Shown here piece after piece: positions 46,311 to 57,558 of a stretch of DNA of 64,000 nucleotides. Made by a program: the position numbers and the translations under genes. Positions within the stretch are counted from its first letter, which is position 1. Each line of letters starts with the position of its first letter. Below the pieces are notes generated by a model. That model had not been told where the DNA came from. It saw nothing but the letters and a program-made list of their open reading frames with translations, and ran no database searches. Location: positions 17,666,584 to 17,730,583 of the forward strand of contig NC_134537.1 in NCBI RefSeq assembly GCF_050624435.1, given 5' to 3'. This DNA is from Tenrec ecaudatus (taxonomy: Eukaryota; Chordata; Mammalia; Afrosoricida; Tenrecidae).

Positions 46311-46559
46311 TGAAAGCTAGCCTAAGACATTTCAATTGACGAATTAAAACTCCATCATTTCCCACATAAACCCCAACATCACCAAGGGGAGTCATGCCCA
46401 AGAAGCACTTTGGGATTGGGAAATGGAATTGTGGGGAAAGGAAAAAAAATAAGCAAAAAGGTATAAACATTTCTTTTAAAAACTTACCAAGGGGACTTTG
46501 GAGAGACTATTAATAAAAAAAATTCAATTTAAGCTAAAATGTTGTTATGTTGTCAGTTT

Positions 46560-48380
46560 AGAATATTACATGTGCTGAGGAAAGTTGTTCAGGGTTCAAG
46601 TTGACAGTTCTAGGTCCATGGAGATGACTGTCCCTGCTCAGAGATCCCAACATGTTAGGTGCCAGTGGCAAGTTCTAGCGACTCTGTGTGAAGCAGAATG
46701 AAAGACTGCCTGGTCCTGCGCCATTCTCTCAACCATGGCTATGTCTGAGGCCATTGTTGCAGCCAATTCATCTCACTGAGCACCGTCGTCTTCTTCGCTG
46801 ACCCTCTCCCTTACCAACAAGGATGTCTTTTGATAACATGTCCAAAGTTAGTGCCATGAAGTCTCACCATGCTCTCTTCTCGCGAGCACTCTGGCTGTCT
46901 TGTCACCAAGACAGGTTTCTTCTTTCTCTGGCAGTCCATGGTACACTCAAGATTTCGTACTCACACCATAATTCAAGGGCACCAATTCTTCCTTCTTCTT
47001 TATTCATTGCCCACCTTTCACATGCATATGAGGCGATTGAAAAATAATCAAGGATTGCCTCAGGTGCACTGAACTCCAGAGAGAGACATCTTTGCTTTTT
47101 AACACCTTAAAGAGGTCTCTAACAGCAGACTTGTGCCCATGCAATGTGTCATTTGCCATTCTGACTGCTTCTGCGAGCACTGACTATGGATCCAAATAAA
47201 ATGAAATTCATGACATCAAGATGTTTCCTATAAACCAGCCTGTGAGATCAAGAGGCGTCGAAGGGATCCGGTATCCAGCATCAAAGACCAACATATCATA
47301 ATATTATGAATGAGGGGGAGTGCAGAGTGGGGACCCAGGGTCCATCTGTGGGCAATTGGACATCCTCTTGCAGACGGGTCTCGGGGAGGTGGGTGAAACA
47401 TGCAACTGTCTTCTAGTCCCTAAATGTTTCCTCCCTCCCCCGCCCCACTACCATGATCCCAATTCTACCTTACAAATCCCGCTGGACCGGAGGATGTACA
47501 CTGGTACAGATAGGAACTGGAAACACAGGGAATCCAGGACAGATGAACCCCTCCGGAACAGTGATGAGAGTGACGATACCAGGAGGGTGGAGGGAAGGCG
47601 AAGGGAGGAAGAGGGAAGAGATTTCAAGTATCTACATATAACCTCCTCCCTGGGGGATGGACAGTGGAGAAGTGGGTGAAGGGAGATGTCAGATGGTGTA
47701 AGATATAACAAAATAATAATAATTTATAAATTATCAAGGGTTCATGTGGGAGTGGGGAGCAGTGAGGGACGGGAAAAAATGAGGAGCTGATACTAAGGGC
47801 TCAAGTAGAAAGCAAATGTTTTGAGAATGATGATGGAAACAAATGTACAAAAGTGCTAGGCACAATGGATGAATGTGTGGATTGTGATAAGAGCTGTACA
47901 AGCCCCTCCCAAAAATGATTTAATTATTAAAATTAGAAAGATGTTTCCCATGGATCATGCTTATTGGTTCAGTTACGAGGATATGTATATATTTTTTAAT
48001 CTTCATCAGTGAGTGCTTCAAGTCCTCCTCATTCTTAGCAAGCAAGGTTGTGTCGTCTGCTTTTACAGGTTGTCCATGATGCTTCCTCCGATCCTGACAC
48101 TGTGTTCTTCACAGAACCCTGCTTCCCTGAATCTTTGCACAGCATACATATTGAATATGAAGCATGAAAGGATAAAACCTAGATATTTAAATCGCGCAGA
48201 AACCCTTGGTTCTGATCCAATAACTGCCTTCATCGATATACAGGTTTCGCATGAGCACAATTTAAGTGTCAACAGTTCGCATTCCTCACATTGCCGTAAC
48301 CTGGTGGGCTTCTACGCAACCAAAATGCCTCTTAGGCGCCCGTACAAAGAGGATGTTGTATTTAAGTTTTGGACATAATA
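46560..48380 (-). pseudogene. BovB/RTE-clade LINE (antisense), split by an L1
   Basis: Antisense RTE coding remnants on both sides of an L1. Left arm 46600-47217: 'ttgataacatgtccaaagttagtgccatgaag', 'cacatgcatatgaggcgattgaaaa', 'tatggatccaaataaaatgaaatt'. Right arm 47952-48380: 'catgcttattggttcagttacgagga', 'gtgagtgcttcaagtcctcctca', 'tgtgtcgtctgc' and 'catgagcacaatttaagtgt'. The arms are collinear with an RTE1-type element if the L1 is removed. Frames are broken. It is the same LINE type as 31046-32510, but the opposite orientation. Confidence 0.82.
47232..47937 (+). mobile_element. L1 3' UTR, 5'-truncated, with TSD
   Basis: Starts in the 'aaccagcctgtgagatcaagagg' module and runs to 'cccctcccaaaaatgatttaatt'. 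Flanked by 14-bp repeats AAGATGTTTCCTAT (47218-47231) and AAGATGTTTCCCAT (47938-47951), one mismatch. It therefore inserted into the RTE copy. Confidence 0.9.
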
Positions 48381-48394
48381 CTTTTAGGAAAGGG

Positions 48395-48700
48395 GACTCA
48401 TGGTGTGGCAGTTGCATTATAATCTGTCAACTTGCGAAGGGGTGGGGTCTAGCCTATCAATCAGGCCACAGCCAATGAGGCCTCAATGTGGGCATGCCTT
48501 CTCCTGAAACTCACTGAATCAAATGAGAAATTTTCAAGCCATCCATACCAGGCTAGATGGCATCTGAGGGGAATTGTGTTCATTGACTCAGTACCCTCCC
48601 CCACACAAATAACTTCATCTCTACCTTCGGTAGGGGCTAGTCTGTCACATACATCTTCTGTAGGGACTGGCCTGTGCCTCATGGAGCTCCTTTCTTTCCT
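48395..48700. mobile_element. LTR-like repeat, second copy
   Basis: Shares with 2776-2860 the run 'tctgtcaacttg', 'ggggt.tagcc' and 'agccaatgaggcctc.atgtg..catgccttctcctga', then diverges. The unknown family is therefore seen twice in the window. Confidence 0.5.
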
Positions 48701-49875
48701 GCTCTCAGGCACACGTCTTTGCTGTTTAAGAGAACTTCAATACAATAGTTTATCTCCTGCCTTTTTGAGAGAGAGAGAGAGAGATCAAGAGCTGTAACCA
48801 GAAAAGTTCTTACCCCATGGTGTTTCAGTTGGAATACATTTACAAAATTAGCTTTGAAAAAAATTGTAGTTGATTAGTTACATTAGATATTCTGTCAACA
48901 AATCCAACTCATCCTAATCAGTCATAATTAACAGTGATGTTTGATGAGATGTACAAGGAAAAGCAGCAAGTTGACGTGCTGAGCTGCCCCTCTGGGGAGT
49001 TAGGTAACATCGGCTCATTATCTCAGTATCTTCCATCTTGGAACAGAAGTTCGTTTTCTTGTGATGGCCAAATTGGCCAAAGAAACGTCTGGCCAGCCCC
49101 AGGAGGATTTAAGAACATTTTGTGCACATTTAGCAATGTTGCTAAGCAGCTTTTCATTTCCTCCAGGAACAGGATGAGAATCCAGGAACCCTGGCACTTC
49201 AGCAGTGAAATGCCCACTGAATCAGGCTCTCTGTTGTGGTTCTTCTGCCCAAGAATGTTGGAGAATGTTTCCTACCAAGAGCAGTGATAATTACACTAGC
49301 CTGTGTGTCCTGCCTACATCGACCCGCTGGATGATAGAAACCAGGCGCTGCTGGTCGCTGGATTACACCAGACACGTCCCAAGCAATTCCATTGGAAAGG
49401 ACGGCACTTCGGGAATACTTGTCTCCTTACCAGCATGTTAACAGCGAGCAGACTGCATTCCCACAAATTGCTTCCTACCAAGGATAAATGCTAATTTTTG
49501 TATAACTCAGATTTGTCATTATAAAGAGCAATTTTTTACCACTACATTCTTTGTAGGTTTACTGCAAATTAAAACCAGAAACAGTCAAGTAACTTAATTA
49601 AGTCATGGAGACTTAAATCTTTCCATTCATTCTTCCCAACCTCGCCCAGACCATCCATTCATTCACTCATTCATTCATTCTCTCTCCTTTTTCTCTATCC
49701 CTCTTTATCCCTTTATCTCTCTGTCCCCCATCCCCCTTCCCTTTCACTCTCTGATTTTGTCTTTCTTTGTAAACCATTTAGCATGCCAATATTTTCCTTT
49801 TAAATGCACCTTCTTCTCCTTCTTCATTACCCACGTACTCCTTAACCTTTGAAATCTAGTTTCTACCCTCTTTAA
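48701..49875. other. Unique sequence
   Basis: Contains a short GA run (48768-48784) and a CATT/CTCT low-complexity tract (49660-49740). A 117-codon ORF (48934-49287) has no domain or splice context and is not called. Confidence 0.4.
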
Positions 49876-49876
49876 A

Positions 49877-50055
49877 GGATCCCTGCTAGCATTGCGGTTA
49901 TGCCTTGGGCTGCTAACTGCAAGGTCAGCAGTTCAAAACCACTAGCCACTCCCTGGGCTTTCTACTCATGGAAAGAGTTACCGCCTGAAACTCACCGCAG
50001 CCATTCTACCTTGGTCGCTATGAGTCGGGCTGATTCGCCAGCAGTGACTACTTTC
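49877..50055 (+). mobile_element. AfroSINE
   Basis: Head 'gatccctgctagcattgcggttatgccttgggctgctaactgcaaggtcagcagtt', tail 'ggtcgctatgagtcgggctgattcgccagcag'. Confidence 0.85.
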
Positions 50056-50333
50056 TTTAATGGAATTTCACTTCCTACAACCTCCCTTCCTTCATCTAGA
50101 GACCTTTGTTCGTTCTGCGCACCTCCTCTGAAACATTTGGCTGTACAGTTCTGCCACTGGGGGACAGTCACCATCCCAGCAGTCCTCTTTTCCCAATGTC
50201 CTGAACAACCTCTTGGCTTCTCTTCCTCCTCCAGCTTCCTCAATACAGATCCATGCACGATGTGTCTGCAAAACCCTCGAACCTCCTTTCTCAGTTCTCT
50301 CCTATGATAACCTGCCTATTTCATCAAACTAAA

Positions 50334-51476
50334 CATATATAATCAAGTATAAGCCAACCTATCAGCCGAGGCACCTAATTTTACCACAAAAAGAAAAAGA
50401 TATAGCATCTGAAGTTTTAAAGGCCTGAAGATAAACAAGCGGCCATCTAGCTGAGAAACCACAATACCCACATGGAAGAAGACAACCAGCCTGTCCTGGC
50501 TCAAACACTGAGGACAAAATGGGTGCATAAGCAAATGTGGTGAAGAAAGCTGATGGTGCCCAGCTGTCAAAAGATATAGAATCTAGGGTCCTATAGGCTG
50601 GAAGATAAACAAGGGGCCATCTAGCTGAGAAACAACAAAGCCCACATGGAAGAAGCACACCAGCCTGTGAGATCACAAGGTGGTGAAGGGATCAGGTAAC
50701 AGGCATCAAAGACCAAAAAAAAAAAAAAAAATCATAGCATTGTGAATGAGGGGGAATGCAGAGTGGCAACCCAGGGCCCATCTACGGGAAATTGGACATC
50801 CCCTTGTATAAGGGCTGCGGGGGGGAGGTGAGCCAGTCAGGGTGCAGTGTAGCAATGATGAAGCATACGATTTTCCTCTAGTTCCTGAATGCTTCCTCCC
50901 CACCCACCTATCATGATCCCAATTCTACCTTACAAATCCCACTGGACCGGAGGACGTACACTGGTACAGATAGGAACTGGAAACACAGGGAATCCAGGAC
51001 AGATGAACCCCTCAAGACCAGTGGTCAGAGTGGTGATAGTGGGAGGGTGAAGGGAAGGCAGAGGGAGAAAGGGGGAACAGATTACAAGGATCTACATATA
51101 ACCTCCTCTCTGGGGGACAGACAGCGGAGAAGTAGGTGAAGGGAGACGTCAGATGGTGTAAGATATGACAAAATAATAATAATTTATAAATTATCAAGGG
51201 CTCATCGGGGAGGGAAGAATGGGAAGGAAGGGGAGAAAATGAGGAGCTGATACCAAGGGCTCAAGTAGAAAGCAAATGTTTTGAGAATGATGATGGCAAC
51301 ATGTGTACAAATGCGCTTGACACAACTGATGTCTGTATGGATTGTGAGCCCCTAATAAATGATTAAAAAATAATAATAAAGGTAAAAAACTAAAAAGAAA
51401 GAGTTGTACGAGCCCCCAATAAAATGATTTTTTAATGTGCTAAAAAACTTGGCTTATACACAAGTATACATGGTAT
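50334..51476. mobile_element. Palindromic MITE-like repeat split by an L1
   Basis: Left arm 50334-50392 ('aagtataagccaa...gccgaggcacctaattttaccaca') and right arm 51445-51476 ('acttggcttatacacaagtata') carry inverted TATAAGCC/GGCTTATA motifs. Read together without the L1 they form one short repeat of a type I have seen in mammalian genomes but cannot name. Confidence 0.4.
50393..51440 (+). mobile_element. L1 3' UTR with an internal duplication
   Basis: 50398-50490 and 50507-50670 are two copies of the same 3' UTR module ('gatatag.atct..ag', 'gaagataaacaag.ggccatctagctgagaaac'). The rest is the usual 3' end, and the final 'gagcccc.aataaa' tail is present twice (51350 and 51412). An A17 run is at 50716-50732. 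Confidence 0.85.
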
Positions 51477-54400
51477 CTACCTACTCGCTGGGGTCCATGG
51501 CACAGGGCAGGCACCACTACCTACAAGTGTTGATGACAGCTGAGTCAAACTAATATCAAAACCTATTTCCATTTTAACACAAATATAAAAGTCACCTAGT
51601 TAGCCACTTAAGGTTTAGACGTTTAGTTTCCATTCCAGAGACTGCTTAGCAAGCTCGGTGTTTTTCAGGTTAAGGGGGAGGAAGAAAACACATGCAATTT
51701 GAAAAACAAAAGGCAAAATTAAAGAGGACCGTTTGAGATGAAGCATAAACTTTACAAGAAAATGTGCCTTGTATTTTTGATGTGCTCCTCCACGGGCAAT
51801 GCACATCGGCTCCTCTTTCACATTTGCTCTGTCTTCACACCGATAGGTGCCCCACAAGACCATGAAGTTTATACTGAAATTTTACATTGGAAATTTAAAT
51901 AAGACATCTTATCACTTCTTGCCAAGCCTGTACCCATGTCTTTGAACCCTATCCTGAGTAGCACCCCAATCTGATAGGGTCTCTGAGGCAAAATCTGATC
52001 GCATTGGGACCCCTCGCTGTCATGGTTCCTGTGCTTCAAACCGCGCAGACCCTGTGGATCCTGCCAGCCTGGTCAGGATCCACGTTGTAATCTCACAGCC
52101 TCCTCCCGTTCACGTTCCTACTTGTCTTTGGCTCACCCATGTTATCAAAATCCTGAAGAACCTCCTCCTTTCTCTACCACCTGCATGCTACCAGCTTCTG
52201 CCATTGTAGCCATCCCCGCTCTGAAAACGTTCCCAGTACCCATCGGATTCTGAAGGAACTCCTTAGCTGGGTACCCAGAGTCTTCACCAATCTGGTCGCC
52301 TCTCCTCTGAAGTGCTCCTACTGTCAGAAACATGGCATCCAACCCTCCAGCATCTTTCTTTTGAATAGGAGGAAAGCAAGCCAAGACCAAAGCTGCTAAC
52401 TCAATGGGCCTTTCGACAAGCCACGTTGGGTTTCCAATCTCAGTCATGTCCCTATTTTCCCAAGAGGAGTGTGCTCCATCAGATGTATCGCAGGAATCCT
52501 GGAGGGTCTGCCGGCTGTCTGCTGAGGAAGCTTTACCTTCACTTCGCTCTGACCCTCTTTCCACGTTCAAGACTGCAGCCAAGTTCCCTTGGGCCCATTG
52601 GGTGTCCATGTATGCGCATGTCTTTGCTTCTGTGTGATCTCAGCAGGGATCAGTGAACCTAAAATATTAAAATGTAATTTGTTCAGATCTTTGTCTTCAG
52701 GGTGAGTACTAAGATGCTGCCATCAGCCAGAATATCCGTGATCTAATTTCGAAGCAGTGAGCCCTCCTGTCTTTTCTCAGGTGGCTCAGGAAGCAGTGCT
52801 GGGTCCCCACCACTCTGGGGTTGATCAAAGGTTTTCTTTCAAGCTGTAAACAGCATGGCAGTTTGGTTGGGCTTTCCTCCACTTTTCCATTCCAAGAAAG
52901 ATGCACTGAGTTAAGGCAAGGAGGCGGGACTGTGTTCTCTAGCTGTCACTGCTGAAAGGCCATCTTGCGTGGAGTCTGCTCTGTGGGGGACTCTGATACC
53001 CTGGCGGGCTGTTTATAGACAACTTAGAAGTAAGGTGTCCCTGACTCTGACTCTTGCACCCACTCACGTTCTGTGATCAGTCTTGAATTGAACTGCCTCC
53101 CACGGGTTCTGAAAATTAGGACATTTCTGATCCAAGTGCCATGTGTGTTAAATCTTCAGTGTTGCCATTAAACAAAACGGAAGAAAAGGTTGGCGGAGGG
53201 TGGGGGAGTGTCCTGACTTTCTATCGGCAATTTTACCAATTTTAGGATTTAGCTTATCTAAGCTGCAGATATGTGGCTTGACTAGTTCATTCCATATTTT
53301 ATTTTGCCTTTTGTTTTTCTGAAAAAGAAATCTATACTGCTAGCCTAGATTTTTAAAAATTATTTTTTAAACAGAGTTAGTGTAAATTGTAGACATTTTG
53401 ACCCGTAGGCTCAGTTGAGATAGAAGCAGAGAGCTTCAAACATGAGTTTGTTAAGAATTCAGCAGAGGGACCAGTTGGATACAATCCAACTCAAGAGAGA
53501 ACGAGCCAGGAGCTGTACAGCAAGGAGTTGCTGAACGCCCCATAAAGGATTTGAGAAGTGAATCCCAAAGTCCCTTGGGGGAGTGAGCCTTTTGCTGACC
53601 CTCACACAAAACGGAGGAAAGAAAGTAAGAAAGGTTCAAATAAATAGTCATTCCAGGTGAGTGCCATGTTATTCTAACCTGATTTTAAAAGTAGGGATGG
53701 GCGTAGGCACCCACCCCAAGGGAGGCAAGGGAGGGAAAGAGCAAGAAATAAATCCACCTTAACTCCAGGGTAACCTCATTGCAAGAAAAAAAGAGAGTCA
53801 TTTTAAAATGAGGCCAGCAGATGCAACTCATTATGAAGTCGACATTTTCTTGACAAACAGTTTGGCAACTTCTGGAAATCCAACTTTTCTCAAATTCGAT
53901 GCAGAAGAACAGAAATTCTGGAACTCAGGGGTTTTCGGTTCTGAAACGCCTGTGTCACAGATTTTATTGGCCACTGCGAAGGCTAACAAAATGTCTTCTG
54001 TGGATATTTCTTTACTGGGAGTTTCTTAATGGTTCAGTGAACGGGATTGGAGGTGCCTGGCGGTTCAGAAGCTGAATCTGACAGAAAGGAATTTGCATGC
54101 TCAGCGATTGCAGTGGGCAGTGAATTGGCATGTTGCATCAGTAAATGAGAAGGATGTGCTTGTAGGGTCACGGCTGCACCTTTAAACATTAGACAAGGCT
54201 GCAGGACATGGACAGATGGGCCTTTTAAACTTCTGTTCACCGCTAGATCTCATATGTCACCCACCACCAAGTCTCAGTCACTTCCCACAAAAAGCAGCAA
54301 GGCTTGCAAGGACAGAATGACGACCAACCAGCGCTACAAGGTTGCATGTTTTGATCCCACAATCTAACATTGGAAGAAAAATTATGGAGCTCGTGATAAA

Positions 54401-55235
54401 GCTGGTGCCACAAAGTTTGTCATCAGAACACCAGAAATGTGTGTATCCTTTCTTCCTTTCTCTCTTCGAAAAAGTGCAGCATGTTGTCACGTTCTCCGTG
54501 TCGATTTTAAATAGCAAAGATTCTGTGCAGCTTCTCAGAGACTTGATTAAAAGGCATATCAATTTCTAGGAATGGGTTTTATTTTTCCATTGCATTTCCT
54601 CAGTGAAACCTTTATTAGATTCCCAACTCTAAGCGTGCTCGGACCATATAATTTAGCAGAATGCTGCACTTCCATAAACCTATTTTCATCATGCAGTCAA
54701 TTGTTCCTCACGAATATAAATATCATGCCTAGGCTTCAACAATACGTGGTACACTTTCAGGACTACCTTGAAATAAAAGTTGTATAAATTGTCACTAGAA
54801 ATTACACAGTCACATTACCTGTATTTCAAATTGTACTGATTAAGTCTTTCATAGGCCCGACCCATTCGACAGGGATAATTAGATAGCACAGGAAGCTCTG
54901 GCATTATAAGAATCAAAGGATTTAAGTCTCATTGTGAGCTGTGCCAATCAGGCATGTCTGCAAGGTTTGTAGGGCATGGCTGCCACCTACTGGCAGTATT
55001 AAGGATTGCAGGAGCCATCAACATGAGCTATGTAACAAGGAAGTTCTGTCCCACAGCCAAAATGCACCAGTTATCATAGGTATTGCTGCCTAGCTTTTTC
55101 TGTAAGGAGATCACACAAAAAGCGATCAGGTTTTTTCGTGATAATTACATTTAATACATGATAGTTTACATTCAATACATACTATACTAAATTGTGATTC
55201 TTATACACAAGGTATTAAAGGGAGCCAGAGACATG
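51477..55235. other. Long unique stretch, L2 trace
   Basis: 3.7 kb without a young repeat. 52200-52340 has an L2-like phrase ('cccatcggattctgaaggaactccttagctgggtacccagagtcttcaccaatctgg'). Isolated ORFs up to 154 codons (52145-52609, minus) have no domain and overlap ORFs in other frames. No exon is called. Confidence 0.4.
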
Positions 55236-55545
55236 AGGCTTTCTGCTTCCGTCTCAGGAAGATTTACCGTCTCAGGGCAGTTCTACCGTGTCCTTTAGGG
55301 TCGCCATCAGTCAGAATTGACTTGATGGCATTGAGCTGAGTAAGCACATGTAGAAAAAAGGGGCCTGGTGTCCCAGCAGTTTAAGTGCTTAGCTGCAGTT
55401 CAAACTCACCAGCAGTTCAAACTCACCAGCAACTCCTTGGAAGAAAGATGTGGCAGGTCGTCTGGTTCTATAAAGATCATGGCCTTGGAAACCCTGTGGC
55501 AGAGTCCCGCCCTGGGATTCACTCAACCACGGTGGGTTGAGTTGG
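55236..55545 (+). mobile_element. Two AfroSINEs in the same orientation
   Basis: A headless SINE (55236-55340, tail 'gtcagaattgacttgatggcattgag') is followed by a second with its head (55362, 'gggcctggtgtcccagcagtttaagtgc'). The latter has a 17-bp internal duplication 'cagttcaaactcaccag' at ~55398-55431. Confidence 0.8.
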
Positions 55546-55819
55546 GTGGGTACATTTTAAAAGTACGTTTATTGGCACACTTCGTTTTGTTTTCGTCATC
55601 TCTCCTACTGGAATGTCATCTGATCGAGCGCGTCAACACTTTTATTGACAAGCATAACCCTGAAACCTACAACAGCGCCCAGTTCTTTAGCATAAATGCA
55701 CAGAATGATGCTGCTCTTTACGGCACTTTTGATTTTAAGGTAGCAGTATAATCGCCTGCATTTTAAAGTTGAACAGAATCGAATTGAAACGATGCCACAT
55801 TCGTCATCCTCTAGCTGTG

Positions 55820-56000
55820 TGCAAAGGCAGCACAGTGGATTCTGCATTGGGGTGCTTGCCGAAAGATCACAAGTTCAAAGCTACCAAACGAGACTTGGGG
55901 TCCTGTAAGATGTGTAGCCTTGGAAACCCACAGGAGTCTTTCTATCCGGTCCTACGGGGGAGCTATTTGTGAATCAACTCGATGGCAATGAGGGTTTTTT
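55820..56000 (+). mobile_element. AfroSINE
   Basis: Head 'ggcagcacagtggattctgcattggggtgcttgccgaaagatcacaagttcaaa', tail 'gtgaatcaactcgatggcaatgagggttttttt'. Confidence 0.85.
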
Positions 56001-56543
56001 TAGTTCATCTATCAGAAGTTGCCATGTTTCTTAATCTATTTTAAGACTCCATTTATTCATCTTTAAACCAGGGATAAGACCAACAGAGCTGGAACAATCA
56101 AATGCCCATCAGCTCTAAGCTTTGTCAAAAATGGAATAAAAACGTAAAACACTGGTTTTACTTTCATTATGCGTGCCAAGAACTCTTCCTTCACTGTCAT
56201 CCTTGTCCTCTGCTTGCAGCTTACACCTGACCTAGAAAATCCTCTCCTTCAACCAAAGGCTGCTTCCAAGCTGAAATTCAATAACGTTAGCATTCCAAAA
56301 GCTTTAGATCCTTCGAGTGGTAAGGAGTTGCGATGTGATATTTAAGAAGGTACTGTTCTGAAAATCTCTAACCATACTCAAGCACTTGAATAGTTGAGAA
56401 CTCTCAGGAGGGTTTTGCAAGAGTTTCCATTCATATTACAGCTGAATATTACATTGTGTTGCTGAAGCACTTTGTACTTGCAGGGCAGTATCTGCCCATG
56501 AGTACTTCCATGAAAGCGTGAGACAAGCAACCGAACACCTGTT
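56001..56543. other. Unique sequence
   Basis: Nothing recognised up to the target-site duplication of the next element. Confidence 0.45.
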
Positions 56544-56565
56544 GAAATTGACTTCACATTTCCGG

Positions 56566-56577
56566 CAAGATGGCGAC
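56566..56577 (+). promoter_or_regulatory. YY1-type site at the L1 5' end
   Basis: CAAGATGGCGAC lies ten bases into the element. The core CAAGATGGC is the known YY1-binding motif found near position +13 of the human L1 5' UTR, where it directs accurate start-site choice. Position and core fit; the function here is inferred. Confidence 0.65.
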
Positions 56578-56952
56578 CGAGGAGCACATACCAGAGGGAT
56601 GCTGCAGAAATCGGCGCAGGCGAGTGACTGTGAGGGAAATTCCACACTGTCGGGCCACAGGAGGAACATCAGGAAGATAAGTAGGCACAGATCCACTAGG
56701 TTTTGAGGAACTTTGGGCTTGTGGCTTACCACTGTGGAGGCCAGCTAAGGCTTAACCTTAGCCCTGCCACAGTCTTGGCCAGAGCTGCGCTCCTTCAGCC
56801 ACCCCAAGGGCATTACTTCACAGCCACAGCCTGCTGCCTCCTCTGAACAGGGATTGAACCTCTCCTACCCCATAGTAAGGTAATCAGGGCTCAGCTATTT
56901 CTTTACTTTTGTTTCTCTCTTGTCTCTTTCCCCCTACAGTCTCAGCAGACTG

Positions 56953-56997
56953 TGTTTGTTTGTTTGTTTGTTTGTTTGTTTGTTTGTTTGTTTGTTT
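56953..56997. repeat. (TTTG)n microsatellite
   Basis: About eleven uninterrupted TTTG units inside the L1 5' UTR, at the place where copy A has a T-rich tract (~9735). Confidence 0.95.
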
Positions 56998-57083
56998 CCT
57001 CCTCTCTATCCTCTCACACACACTGCTGGCCTCTAGGCCACTTCCCTTCATCTCGGGCAATTATGCCTGCTCTCCACCCAGCT

Positions 57084-57558
57084 TGGGGAGTTCTGCCCTC
57101 TGCATAGCAACACACAGTTACTGAAATCTCACCCACTGTTCTGCCACAGAGAAACTCATGCCTACCCTCCAAGACCCTTTAGGCAGCTGGGGAAAGTCCT
57201 GCCCACCCTTTGGGGTGCTCCTCTGGGCTGGGGGAACCTCTGACCGCTTCCACGGCACTTCACATGACTGGGAAGAGGCCCTGCCAATCCTCCATAGTCC
57301 CAAATGACTGCGGGAACATCCTCCACCTGCTGTAGGGCCTCACACGGACTAAGGCAGCCCTGCCAACACTCTCCAGTGATCCACGCTGCTATAAGAACCT
57401 CTGCCCAACTTATATGGCGATCTAGCCAACTAGCACAATTCCATCCACCATCCATGGTGCTCTACACCAAAGCAGACACGCCCAACTGCCCTCCATGGCG
57501 GTCCAGTTTCAGTAGGCACCTCCAAACACCCTCTGAGCCCCCCAAGCCACCGTGGGTC
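57084..57558 (+). repeat. Degenerate ~40-bp tandem units in L1 5' UTR (mini-L1)
   Basis: Units start at 57194, 57236, 57276, 57316, 57356, 57397, 57437, 57478 and 57518, spaced 40-42 bp, and three looser units precede them. Each begins near A(C/G)-CCT-CC-AC, has a 'ctccatggtg' or 'ctccagtgat' centre, and ends in 'gact..gg'. Pairwise identity is modest but the phase is steady. Confidence 0.78.

Noticed and set aside
52145-52609. 154-codon minus-strand ORF
   Set aside because: It covers an L2-like stretch and has overlapping frames on the other strand; no domain or start context.
53808-54029. 73-codon ORF in unique DNA
   Set aside because: No acceptor, domain or conserved composition seen; the length is within chance expectation.
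57084-57558. Possible CRISPR-like or satellite array at 40-bp spacing
   Set aside because: The units are diverged throughout with no repeat/spacer division, and they lie inside an L1 5' UTR of a mammalian genome.
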